Assembly (NCBI GenBank): GCA_016765535.1
Contig: JAESPQ010000022.1
Span: 181,496-219,479 of the forward strand
DNA length: 37,984 bases
DNA from: Alteromonadaceae bacterium
GTDB taxonomy: Bacteria; Pseudomonadota; Gammaproteobacteria; Enterobacterales; Alteromonadaceae
Reading direction: 5' to 3'
Within the stretch, counting starts at the first letter, position 1, and each line of letters starts with the position of its first letter. The notes below the pieces were generated by a model. The model made no database searches and had not been told where the DNA came from. It was given only the letters and a program-made list of their open reading frames with translations. Made by a program: the position numbers and the translations under genes. Shown here in pieces: positions 16,143 to 24,181 of the stretch.

Positions 16143-16529
16143 ATGGCTAAACATGAATCCGCGGCAAGCGTCGCGCTACAGCTAAAGAACTTTACAGAGG
16201 ACATCATCCAGCAAGTGACATTGGAAGTGACCGCGGTACTTGGAGAAGATACCCCGGTCGATACTGGGTGGGCTCAAGCGAACTGGGTCCCTAATATTGG
16301 GGCTTCCCACACGGGGACAGTAGGGACAAAAGAGAGCGTAACCGCCACGGCGAAAGAAGAGGGAATCGCTAAGGTGTTGGCACTTTACAAATTACCCGCT
16401 ATAGTTTTTGTAACGAACAATGTCCCGTATATCGAGAGGCTAAACTCGGGTCACTCAGACAAAGCACCGTCGGGCTATGTACAGCTCGCGATATTAAAGG
16501 GGATACAAGCAGTAGAAAACAGGGTATGA
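16143..16529 (+). CDS. Tail completion protein (HK97 gp10-like)
   Basis: A 128-residue protein whose pattern TPVDTGWAQANWVPNIG, then VFVTNNVPYIERLNSGHSDK and APSGYVQLAI, matches phage neck or tail completion proteins of the HK97 gp10 kind. These help join tail to head. The N-terminal helix and the Y-I-E-R-L-N-x-G-x-S segment are the clearest signatures. It lies directly before the tail terminator gene, which is the usual order. Confidence 0.83.
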   Translation: MAKHESAASVALQLKNFTEDIIQQVTLEVTAVLGEDTPVDTGWAQANWVPNIGASHTGTVGTKESVTATAKEEGIAKVLALYKLPAIVFVTNNVPYIERLNSGHSDKAPSGYVQLAILKGIQAVENRV

Positions 16530-16550
16530 TAACCGAAAGGCAGGTATATT

Positions 16551-16958
16551 ATGGCAACAATTAACGAAGCCCGGAAGCTGATTTATGATAAGTTTATCAG
16601 TGAATGGGGTGCTACGACATTGATTGACACCGATAACGGCGATTTTACAGAGCCCGAGTCGGACCCTTGGGTTCGTGTAGTATCCCGGGGGCAAGAAGGC
16701 GGACAGTCTTCAATAGGCAAGAAAGGTAACAGACGATATGAACGAAAGGGCATATTTTTTGTGCAAGTGTTCACCCCCGTATTAACGGGTACATCGCAGT
16801 CAGATATATTAGCGCAATTGGCTATGGATATTCTAGAAGGCGAGAGGTTGTCAGGTCAAGTATGGACTGGTAACTCAGTTAACCGCGAAGTCGGGGCGCA
16901 AGGTAAGTGGTACGCCACAAACGTTGAAACCGAATTCACTTATGAAGAAATTAAATAG
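16551..16958 (+). CDS. Tail terminator protein (DUF4128-like)
   Basis: The 135-residue protein caps the growing tail tube and provides the interface with the head. Its length, alpha-beta start (INEARKLIYDKFISEWGATT), WVRVVSRGQEGGQSSIGKKG segment and FFVQVFTPVLTGTSQSDILA strand and helix are those of the DUF4128 or gpU-like terminators. The place between gp10-like and tube genes agrees. Confidence 0.82.
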   Translation: MATINEARKLIYDKFISEWGATTLIDTDNGDFTEPESDPWVRVVSRGQEGGQSSIGKKGNRRYERKGIFFVQVFTPVLTGTSQSDILAQLAMDILEGERLSGQVWTGNSVNREVGAQGKWYATNVETEFTYEEIK

Positions 16959-16969
16959 GAGCCCGACAC

Positions 16970-18457
16970 ATGGGTAGAGTATTAACGAACAACACGTCAC
17001 TAGCAGTGGCGATTGAAGCCTCTTTAGGTGTCCTTCCGGGTACGCCAGAATGGGACCTCTTAGAACCTAACTCGATTGGTGCCTTTGGTGCGACTATTAC
17101 AACGGTGGCCCGTAGCCCTATTTCACGTAACCGACAGCGCCGTAAAGGCACGATTACCGATTTAGATAGTGTGGTAGATTTTGACGCAGATTTAATCGTG
17201 TCTCACTTCGACGTTTTCGCAGAAGGCTTCGTCTTCGCGAACTTCTTGGGTGAAGTAGACCGTGCGCCGTCAGCAGTAACCGCGACGCAATACACAGTAG
17301 ACTCGGGAACGACTCTGCCTGTGGGCTCATTGGTCCGCGGCGTAAACTTCGGTGTACCGGGTAACAATGGCCTGCATCTAGTTAATGGCGTACCAACACC
17401 GACAGCGATTACCGCAGCAGGTCTAGCGACCGAAGCGACACCACCTACAAACGCCCGCGTTGAAGTGGTAGGCGTTGAAGGCACGACAGGTGATATTACT
17501 ATCACTAACTCAGGCGGCGTAATCACTCTAGGCAGTACTGCGCTAGACTTTACAACGTTACCTATGCAAGTGGGTGAGTTTATCTTTCTTGGCGGCACAG
17601 CGTTGGCTAATCGCTTCTTTGCGTCACCAAGTCTGGATAACTCGGGTTATGCTCGTATTGTCTCTATCGCGGCTAGCGCAGTTGTCCTCGACAAGGTGAC
17701 AGAAACCTTCGTTACTGATTCGGGTACAGGTAAACTAATTCAAATCTTCTTTGGACGCTTCCTTAAGAACGTGCCAACAGATGACGCGAACTTCTTAGAG
17801 CGTTCGTACCAGTTTGAATTAGAATACCCGGGTCTAGCGACTAATGGCGTTGATTCGAAATTCTCTTACGCAGCGGGTAACTTCGCTAACACTATGGCTA
17901 TCTCAATGCCATTAGCGGATAAAGCGGGCGTGTCCTTTGCCTTCATTGGTACAGACACACTACCACCAACAGAAACGCGTAAAGCCGAAGCAGAAAACGC
18001 AGTCGAGCCGCCACGTACGGCCGCGTATAACACTACCACCGATTGTGCGCGTTTGCGTATCACTAAGGTAGACGAAACGGGTCTAACGACGGACTTTAAA
18101 TCGTTAACGGTTACGCTGAATAATAACGTGTCACCAGAAAAAGTACTTTGTAACCTTGGTGCGAAGTTCATGAACTTTGGTAACTTCGAAGTTAATATCG
18201 AAGCGCAACTAGTGTTTACTGATAGTGCGGTTATTGACGCGGTCCGTAATAACGAAACGGTAGCAATGGACTTCGCTGTTAAGAACGATGATGGTGCTAT
18301 CATGTTCGACATCCCTGCAATGACGCTAGGCGGTGGCGACACAGAGTTCCCGGTCAATGAGTCAGTGCTGATTAATATCACGTCTGAGGCGTTCCAAGAC
18401 CCAACGACGGGCAACTCGATTGGTATCTCAGTGTTCCCATTTGTACCGACGCTCTAA
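16970..18457 (+). CDS. Major tail tube protein
   Basis: A 495-residue protein that forms the tail tube. The start (NNTSLAVAIEASLGVLPGTP, then WDLLEPNSIGAFGATI and SRNRQRRKGTITDLDSVVDF) is the family signature of phage tail tube proteins. It is longer than the 150-250 residues of small tube proteins and probably carries an added surface domain in its middle (residues 95-190, with threonine- and glycine-rich beta sequence). It has AGGAG before the ATG and is followed by a terminator. Confidence 0.9.
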   Translation: MGRVLTNNTSLAVAIEASLGVLPGTPEWDLLEPNSIGAFGATITTVARSPISRNRQRRKGTITDLDSVVDFDADLIVSHFDVFAEGFVFANFLGEVDRAPSAVTATQYTVDSGTTLPVGSLVRGVNFGVPGNNGLHLVNGVPTPTAITAAGLATEATPPTNARVEVVGVEGTTGDITITNSGGVITLGSTALDFTTLPMQVGEFIFLGGTALANRFFASPSLDNSGYARIVSIAASAVVLDKVTETFVTDSGTGKLIQIFFGRFLKNVPTDDANFLERSYQFELEYPGLATNGVDSKFSYAAGNFANTMAISMPLADKAGVSFAFIGTDTLPPTETRKAEAENAVEPPRTAAYNTTTDCARLRITKVDETGLTTDFKSLTVTLNNNVSPEKVLCNLGAKFMNFGNFEVNIEAQLVFTDSAVIDAVRNNETVAMDFAVKNDDGAIMFDIPAMTLGGGDTEFPVNESVLINITSEAFQDPTTGNSIGISVFPFVPTL

Positions 18458-18504
18458 TATGGATATTGAACTTTGGCCCGGTGCCTAACATAACCCCTAC
18501 GACT

Positions 18505-18527
18505 CGGCCGCTTCTTGCGGTCGTTTT
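18505..18527 (+). terminator. Rho-independent terminator after the tail tube gene
   Basis: CGGCCGC at 18505-18511 pairs with GCGGTCG at 18517-18523 (seven pairs, one G-U) around the five-base loop TTCTT, followed by TTTT. It lies 48 bases after the tube stop and separates the strongly needed tube gene from the chaperone and tape measure genes. Confidence 0.8.
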
Positions 18528-18548
18528 GTATCTGCATTAAAATAATAT

Positions 18549-18576
18549 TTGCATTAATTCAGAACTAGACTATCCT
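18549..18576 (+). promoter_or_regulatory. Possible promoter for the tail assembly operon
   Basis: TTGCAT at 18549-18554 and TATCCT at 18571-18576 are separated by 16 bases, in the 172-base gap after the tube terminator. The -35 overlaps the second of two TGCATTAA copies (18533-18540 and 18550-18557), which may be a binding site. Placement supports the call more than the match does. Confidence 0.4.
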
Positions 18577-18581
18577 TAATT

Positions 18582-18598
18582 TAAGTCAAGAAGACTTA
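18582..18598 (+). repeat. Inverted repeat in the leader of the tail chaperone gene
   Basis: TAAGTC and GACTTA form a perfect 6-bp inverted repeat around AAGAA. It lies just after the possible promoter and 31 bases before the chaperone ATG. There is no T run, so it is not a standard terminator; it could be an operator or a leader hairpin. Confidence 0.5.
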
Positions 18599-18629
18599 CC
18601 CCCCCTCATAATTATTGGAGCACTAAACA

Positions 18630-19052
18630 ATGGCTAGCTTTTCCCATTTAGCAAAATTAGAAGTATCAGGCAACAAGACAGTAGACTTCGCAATCTTTCA
18701 GATTGAAGGTGCGCCCGTTCTACATGTTGTAGCCGCGTCGGAAAGTAACCGCGCATATTTCAATGAGCTTTTACGCAAAGGCGGTAAACGTCAGGCGAAG
18801 AAGAAGGTCGATGCGGAAACTGTTAAGAGCAACCGTGAAGAAGACCGCGTATTGTACGCACGTCATATCGTTAAAGGTTGGTCAGGCATCAAAGACGATA
18901 AAGGCAAAGTAGTTGAGTACACCGAAGGCGAATGTCTTGGTTTCTTATCGAGTCTACCCGATTGGATATTCGACGAACTCCGCACATTTGCGTCGGACCT
19001 ACAGAACTTTATTGAAGCACCTATCGACGTAGAGGACAAAGCAAAAAACTAA
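18630..19052 (+). CDS. Tail assembly chaperone (gpG-like)
   Basis: The 140-residue protein occupies the gpG position between tail tube and tape measure and would coat the tape measure protein during tail assembly. It is a mixed, charged protein that starts MASFSHLAKLEVSGNKTVDF and ends FIEAPIDVEDKAKN. Its last sense codons are AAA AAC inside the run A AAA AAC at 19043-19049, directly before TAA, which is a canonical -1 slip site. A good ribosome binding site (TTGGAG) precedes the ATG. Confidence 0.85.
   Translation: MASFSHLAKLEVSGNKTVDFAIFQIEGAPVLHVVAASESNRAYFNELLRKGGKRQAKKKVDAETVKSNREEDRVLYARHIVKGWSGIKDDKGKVVEYTEGECLGFLSSLPDWIFDELRTFASDLQNFIEAPIDVEDKAKN
19043..19049 (+). other. Programmed -1 frameshift site, A AAA AAC
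   Basis: In the zero frame the codons are AAA (19044-19046) and AAC (19047-19049), preceded by A at 19043, and the next codon is the TAA stop. This is a textbook X XXY YYZ heptamer. A -1 slip moves reading to the frame that continues CTA AGT GAG from 19049 and stays open to 19408, giving a G-T fusion of about 259 residues. Confidence 0.85.
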
Positions 19053-19408
19053 GTGAGCGTCTAGTTTGGGACTTACGTTACGCACGGGACGGCTTCTCTA
19101 TCGAGGCGTCCAAACGTAAGAATAGACAGCTCCCCGAGTGGTACTTGGATGAACCGGAAATAGAATCACAGGATATATTCTACCTAAAAGCCTTTTACGA
19201 TTTAAACACATGCCGAGCGGGTGGTATGGGACTCTGTCCTATCCCTTGGCGTGACATTGTCCACTATGCAGAGTTTTATCAACTAGATTGTGATATAGTG
19301 GAGGCGTTTATAGACATTATCCGGGAAATGGACGGGGCATATATGGAATGGCAGAACGATGAAGCCGAACGTAAAAAGCCTAAACCCAAGCCACCACCAC
19401 CAAGATAG
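19049..19408 (+). CDS. Frameshift extension of the tail assembly chaperone (gpT part)
   Basis: This frame is entered by the -1 slip and adds 119 residues: LSERLVWDLRYARDGFSIEA leads on to a helical domain with DIFYLKAFYDLNTCRAGG, then a proline- and lysine-rich tail. The part upstream of the first possible start (TTG at 19145) is also protein-like, which argues that the frame is translated from the slip site and not as a separate gene. As in lambda gpGT, this part would bring the tube protein to the tape measure. It ends 14 bases before the tape measure ATG. Confidence 0.83.
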   Translation, partial: LSERLVWDLRYARDGFSIEASKRKNRQLPEWYLDEPEIESQDIFYLKAFYDLNTCRAGGMGLCPIPWRDIVHYAEFYQLDCDIVEAFIDIIREMDGAYMEWQNDEAERKKPKPKPPPPR

Positions 19409-19422
19409 AGGGCAAGTACATT

Positions 19423-22224
19423 ATGGCAGATTTTCGAATACGCGTCATAGTGGACCCGTCGCAAGCAACAGCAGGAACCGACAAAGTGCGTCGGGGCCTG
19501 ACAGATGTAGAAAGAAGCGCGAACAAATTGAGAGATACAATTGCTCGCGCTTTTAGCTTTGCGGCCGTTTCATTTGGCATACAACAAATACTAAAATTAG
19601 CAGATGCTTACGTGACTCTAACGAACAGGGTTAAAGTCGCGACTAATGGTGCTGCGTTCTCGGGTCAGATATTGGACCGGGTATTTAAGATTGCAAATAA
19701 CGCTAGGGCACCCGTTGCACAATTAGCGTTCCTCTACCAGCGTATATCCGTGGCCTCCGATGAATTGGGCGCGTCACAAGAAGATGTACTCAAATTCGTA
19801 AACGCAACAGCGCAAGCACTAGCGGCCCAAGGCGGTACAACTGCGGAGGCGGCAGGCGCGCTCATTCAGTTATCCCAAGCCCTAGGTAATGCCAACATTC
19901 AAGCGCAGGAATTTAACTCGCTTGTTGATGGTGCGTTTCCCTTAGTTCAAGCAGCAGCCCGAGGAATTGACGAGGCGGGTAATTCCGTGTCGCGTTTACG
20001 TGGGTTAATCATTAAAGGTAGGATTACTAACGAACAATTCTTTAAAGCGGTACTGAGTCAAGCTGATTCATTGGAAGCAGCCTTCGCTCGGACTACTCCA
20101 ACAATCGCACAGGGCTTCGTGGTCCTGACTAACGCAATGACACAGTTTATCGGTGAAGCGGATAGCGGCCTTGGTATAACTAGTTTAATTGCAGGCTCAC
20201 TACTCAAGCTAGCGTTCAACTTGGACACAGCAGCGAAAGCAGCAGAGGCTCTAGGGTTATTCCTTGGTGTCGGTGGTCTAGTTAAGGTGCTACTCCTCGT
20301 TAAAGCAGGCGTAATCGGACTGACAGTAGCAATTGCAGCGAACCCTCTAGGTGCCTTGCTTATTGGAGCACTAGCTGTTATATCGGTGCTGATAGCCTTT
20401 AAGGACGAGATTAAGTTCACTGAGAATGGCGTTTCGACGTTTACCGATGTAATCACGGTCCTAATGTCTAGAGCCCGTATAGAAATTGAGAACTTTAAAG
20501 CAGCGTTCTTAAATATCGGTAATTTCATTGGCGACCAGTTTGGACCGATTATCGGCCTACTTACCCCGGTGTTTAATGAAATAAAGGAATTCTTCGCAGA
20601 CATCGAGTTCTCGTTCGCGGGCATCATCATCGCGGCAGCACGTACGATTGATAAGATTATCGGAATATTCAGCGGGGGCATTAAAGTTATTGCGTCGTTG
20701 TTCCAGACACTTCCGGGCATCATGAAGGAAGTCGGTATCAATATTGCTAATTCATTATTGGAATCTATCGGCGGCGTTGTTAATCAAATAATCACGAAGC
20801 TAAACTCTATTGGTGACTTCGTAGGCTTGGACCCTATCGACCTAATCAGCGCACCACAGCTAGAAGCAGTAACAGGGGCGACGTTCCTTGATGTTGGTAA
20901 AGCAGCTCAAGAAGCGTTTATGAAGGGCTTCAACAGGACACAACTCGAAGACCTCGTACGTGGCCTAGTGGAAGAGGTAGAAAAAGTGGGTCAAGCGCGT
21001 ATAGCTAATGCGCCTAAGACAGAAGCCGGAGTAGACTTAACAGAGACGCCGTTTAAGCGCATAACTATCGACCCAGCAGTTCAAGGCGAGATTGATAGCA
21101 TTGAGAAGAGAACGGCAGCACTAAAACTTAACACCCGTGAGCGTGAGGTACAGCAATCGGTGTTAGCTTTAGAATCAAAACTACGCCGTGAGTTAAATGT
21201 CTTAGAAGAGAACGCGTTGAAATTTACTTTACGTCAGAATCAGGCGCAGAAGGACCGAACAGATATACTCGACCGTTTGAATGGCACCATGAGTGAATTA
21301 GCGATTAGGCAGGCAACACTAAACGAACTTTTAAACACGGGTTCAATATCCGCGAGTCAGTTTAAAAACGAAATGATTGCATTACGCCTAGAACAAGCTA
21401 ACCTTAATATAGAACTGGGTGACGCCACTTTTGTTGATGGCTTCCTTATTGGCATAGAAAGTATGCTAGATGCGGTTAGGAACTTCCAAGCAGAAGCGGG
21501 TATGGTATTCGGTGAGTTCTTTACTAGTACTTCGGAAGGTTTCGCAACGGCAGCAGCAGACGCGATTATCTTTGGTGATAGTTTCCAAGACGCCATTGGT
21601 GATGTAGCACGAAAAGCGTTACGGGACTTACTAGCAGGGATTATCCAAATAGGCATACAGTTTGTGCTCAACTCGGCTCTAGCGAACACCCTTGGCGCGG
21701 CATCCGTTGCATCGTCAGTAGGTCAAGCAGCAGCAGTGGGCTCGGCATGGGCAACACCAGCGGCGTTAGCGTCATTGGCTACCCTTGGTACTAACTCCGC
21801 GGCGGCAAGTACAGGTATTCTCGCTACGGTAGGTTTGGCCGAAGGTCTAGCAGTTGCAGGCTTCGCTAATGGTGGTGACGTTCGTGGACCGGGTGGCCCT
21901 CGTAGCGACTCTATCCCAGCGATGTTATCTAACGGGGAATTCGTGGTTAATGCTAAATCAGCAGCGCGGTTCCGCCCTTTACTTCAACAAATTAACAACC
22001 CGTCATCGTTCCAAAACGGCGGTAATGTTGGTACAGGTTCTTCGGATACTGGACGAGCAACACCACAAAACGGACCAGACGGCAACGGCGGTATTCGCAT
22101 TGTGAATGTAATAGACCCGTCAATGGTAGAAGACTTCCTAACTAGCTCAAGCGGTGAGAAAGTCCTAATTAACACTATTGAGCGTAACGCAAGTTCGCTT
22201 AACCAGATATTGAGGAATAACTAG
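19423..22224 (+). CDS. Tail tape measure protein
   Basis: A 933-residue protein that sets tail length and passes DNA during ejection. The N-terminal region (IRVIVDPSQATAGTDKVRRG, then helices to about residue 250) is the tape measure domain. Residues 277-326 are strongly hydrophobic (two or three membrane segments), in line with a role at the inner membrane. Helical coiled-coil sequence follows at about 560-660. The C-terminus holds GGDVRGPGGPRSDSIPAMLS and NGEFVVN, a frequent end motif of these proteins. At the usual 1.5 angstrom per residue it predicts a tail near 140 nm. Confidence 0.95.
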   Translation: MADFRIRVIVDPSQATAGTDKVRRGLTDVERSANKLRDTIARAFSFAAVSFGIQQILKLADAYVTLTNRVKVATNGAAFSGQILDRVFKIANNARAPVAQLAFLYQRISVASDELGASQEDVLKFVNATAQALAAQGGTTAEAAGALIQLSQALGNANIQAQEFNSLVDGAFPLVQAAARGIDEAGNSVSRLRGLIIKGRITNEQFFKAVLSQADSLEAAFARTTPTIAQGFVVLTNAMTQFIGEADSGLGITSLIAGSLLKLAFNLDTAAKAAEALGLFLGVGGLVKVLLLVKAGVIGLTVAIAANPLGALLIGALAVISVLIAFKDEIKFTENGVSTFTDVITVLMSRARIEIENFKAAFLNIGNFIGDQFGPIIGLLTPVFNEIKEFFADIEFSFAGIIIAAARTIDKIIGIFSGGIKVIASLFQTLPGIMKEVGINIANSLLESIGGVVNQIITKLNSIGDFVGLDPIDLISAPQLEAVTGATFLDVGKAAQEAFMKGFNRTQLEDLVRGLVEEVEKVGQARIANAPKTEAGVDLTETPFKRITIDPAVQGEIDSIEKRTAALKLNTREREVQQSVLALESKLRRELNVLEENALKFTLRQNQAQKDRTDILDRLNGTMSELAIRQATLNELLNTGSISASQFKNEMIALRLEQANLNIELGDATFVDGFLIGIESMLDAVRNFQAEAGMVFGEFFTSTSEGFATAAADAIIFGDSFQDAIGDVARKALRDLLAGIIQIGIQFVLNSALANTLGAASVASSVGQAAAVGSAWATPAALASLATLGTNSAAASTGILATVGLAEGLAVAGFANGGDVRGPGGPRSDSIPAMLSNGEFVVNAKSAARFRPLLQQINNPSSFQNGGNVGTGSSDTGRATPQNGPDGNGGIRIVNVIDPSMVEDFLTSSSGEKVLINTIERNASSLNQILRNN

Positions 22225-22226
22225 TC

Positions 22227-23222
22227 ATGGCCTTTGAAAACGCAACAGCAACGGGACCAGCGGATTTACTCGCTAAGTTCCGAACGTTCATCACAACGCA
22301 CCCGGACTTACTAGACCCGGCGGGTGATTCATCTATCCCGTCACACGCATGGACTATCCTTAAGCAAGTAGTTGATGGGGATGACGAAGAACTTTACTTA
22401 AGCGGCCCCGGGAATAACGCGGACCAAACCATTTACGTCAACACGGCCTTCGGGCCGGACGCCGCCGCAGGTTCCGACGCGTTCTCTTGGGACACTCGCG
22501 GGGCTACCGCGTTTAACACTAACGACACGTTCGTAGCGCAACCGGGGATAGACCCGAACAGTAAGGTGATGCCTTTACAAGACCAAGCGGTACAATATTG
22601 GTTCTTCGCCAACGGCCGCCGTTATATCATCATCGCGCAAGTCACGGTATCAGTTTACACTAGTACTTATGCCGGGTTCATTAGTCCATTCGAACCTGTG
22701 AGTGCAGCGTTAGCGTACCCCTACCCGCTGTACATTGGTGCGAGCATGGGTCAACTAGGTTTACGTTTCTCTAGTGAATCAAATGCACTTCACCGTTCTT
22801 TTTGGAACCCCGCGTTTAACACAACTACTACAGGTTCGGCAGCGGTGTTCTCCTCGGGTAACGTATGGAAGGGCCTCGCTAACTTCGTTAGTAACGGCAC
22901 TAACGAAGCGGACTTAGCAGTTCCACCACTTGTCGGAGGCACGGAACCGTATAGTAACGCTAATGGCGTCGGGGCTTTCCAAGTGGACAACGTAGAACCC
23001 CTACTCGGGGGCGACTATCTATTAACAGATGTGGAAGTGTCCTTCGGGGACAAAGACGTAGGCAACTACCGTGAACGCTTCGGGGTACTTGATGGTGTCG
23101 CACATCTTACGGGTATTTCACAAGCGGTACTAAATGAGGTTACAATCGGTGGCGATACCTATATAGTATTCCAAGAAGCCTTTAGAACAGGTCAAGGCAA
23201 TTTCGTAGCAATTAAAAAGTAA
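22227..23222 (+). CDS. Tail-tip associated structural protein
   Basis: The 331-residue protein belongs to a family found after tape measure genes in many phages: an opening TGPADLLAKFRTFITTH, then ELYLSGPGNNADQTIYVN, a YWFFANGRRYIIIAQV strand pair and AYPYPLYIGASMGQLGLRFS. The exact role is not known to me, but the position and the beta-rich make-up indicate a minor tail or tail-tip protein. It starts two bases after the tape measure stop and shares its opening pattern with the next gene. Confidence 0.75.
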   Translation: MAFENATATGPADLLAKFRTFITTHPDLLDPAGDSSIPSHAWTILKQVVDGDDEELYLSGPGNNADQTIYVNTAFGPDAAAGSDAFSWDTRGATAFNTNDTFVAQPGIDPNSKVMPLQDQAVQYWFFANGRRYIIIAQVTVSVYTSTYAGFISPFEPVSAALAYPYPLYIGASMGQLGLRFSSESNALHRSFWNPAFNTTTTGSAAVFSSGNVWKGLANFVSNGTNEADLAVPPLVGGTEPYSNANGVGAFQVDNVEPLLGGDYLLTDVEVSFGDKDVGNYRERFGVLDGVAHLTGISQAVLNEVTIGGDTYIVFQEAFRTGQGNFVAIKK

Positions 23223-23231
23223 GGGCACAAC

Positions 23232-24179
23232 ATGGCACATGAAACAGGCAGCGCAACAGACCCGATTGACTTACTAGATAAACTTCGATTATTCTGCATC
23301 GCTCAGAGCTTAACAGTTAACGAATTCCGCGACGAAGGCGTAGCACCGGGCAAGTTATTATCCGTGTCGTTTAACGGCGGGTTCTTTAGTATCGGCTTCG
23401 TGGTTAACGCTACCACAGGGTTCGAAGGGTATGTGCTAACTCAAGCCTCGGGGTTTAACGCTTCAACCGCTTGGGGCTCGCAACCGAACGAAACATCTCC
23501 GACGACCTCGCAGAAAGTAGTATGCTTCGGGATACTAAACGGCGCGGCAATCAGTGATTACCATTTTGCATTCTTTACAGGTGGGGTAGTAATGGTGTCC
23601 CTTAATACCGTCGCGGGCTCTTGGAGACATTTTTGTTTTGGCGATATTGAGAAGTACGGAACGTATACAGGGGGTGCTATTATTCTGGGGCACTTCATCG
23701 AATTCAACGCGGGCCTAGATAACCCCTTCTCAGCAGACAACGTACCCTTTGGTTATATGCCCAGCAGTATCGCCACGCAACAACGTGGTGGCTTTGTTCG
23801 CGTTGACGACATAAGCGGGATTAAGTTCCGTAAGATGGCAACAACGGGCCTAGTTTCCGCAAGTATTAGGATGTCGAGTAACCAGACGATACTTGAAGCA
23901 AGCAGAAACCGTATACACAACACGTCACCCTCGACGCCTACACAAGCATCGTCGCTGCACCCTATTGCGTTCGCAGTTCCTATCGCGGATGGTTCCGCTA
24001 AGTTCTCCCCTATCGGGGTACTGCGCGACGTGCGCTTCTGCAACATACAGCTTTTGGATAACGAGCAGGTATTCGATACTGACTGGCTAGCGTTTAGCCA
24101 AGGTGTTAAAAATAACCCTGACGCCCGACCGGGAACAGAAAATACCGGGTTCTTGGGCATAACTGTTAAGGTGCTTTAA
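23232..24179 (+). CDS. Tail structural protein, related to the preceding gene
   Basis: A 315-residue protein with the same opening (ETGSATDPIDLLDKLRLFCI) as the gene before it, and the family segment SDYHFAFFTGGVVMVSL followed by WRHFCFGDIEKYGTYTGG. The rest is beta-rich. The pair probably arose by duplication and may form a mixed ring or fibre at the tail tip; this is inference. It is translated from an ATG nine bases after the previous stop. Confidence 0.73.
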   Translation: MAHETGSATDPIDLLDKLRLFCIAQSLTVNEFRDEGVAPGKLLSVSFNGGFFSIGFVVNATTGFEGYVLTQASGFNASTAWGSQPNETSPTTSQKVVCFGILNGAAISDYHFAFFTGGVVMVSLNTVAGSWRHFCFGDIEKYGTYTGGAIILGHFIEFNAGLDNPFSADNVPFGYMPSSIATQQRGGFVRVDDISGIKFRKMATTGLVSASIRMSSNQTILEASRNRIHNTSPSTPTQASSLHPIAFAVPIADGSAKFSPIGVLRDVRFCNIQLLDNEQVFDTDWLAFSQGVKNNPDARPGTENTGFLGITVKVL

Positions 24180-24181
24180 CT

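Noticed and set aside
20058-20741. A 227-codon open frame on the minus strand opposite the tape measure gene
   Set aside because: It is opposite a certain gene, and its isoleucine-, serine- and proline-rich content is that of an antisense shadow.
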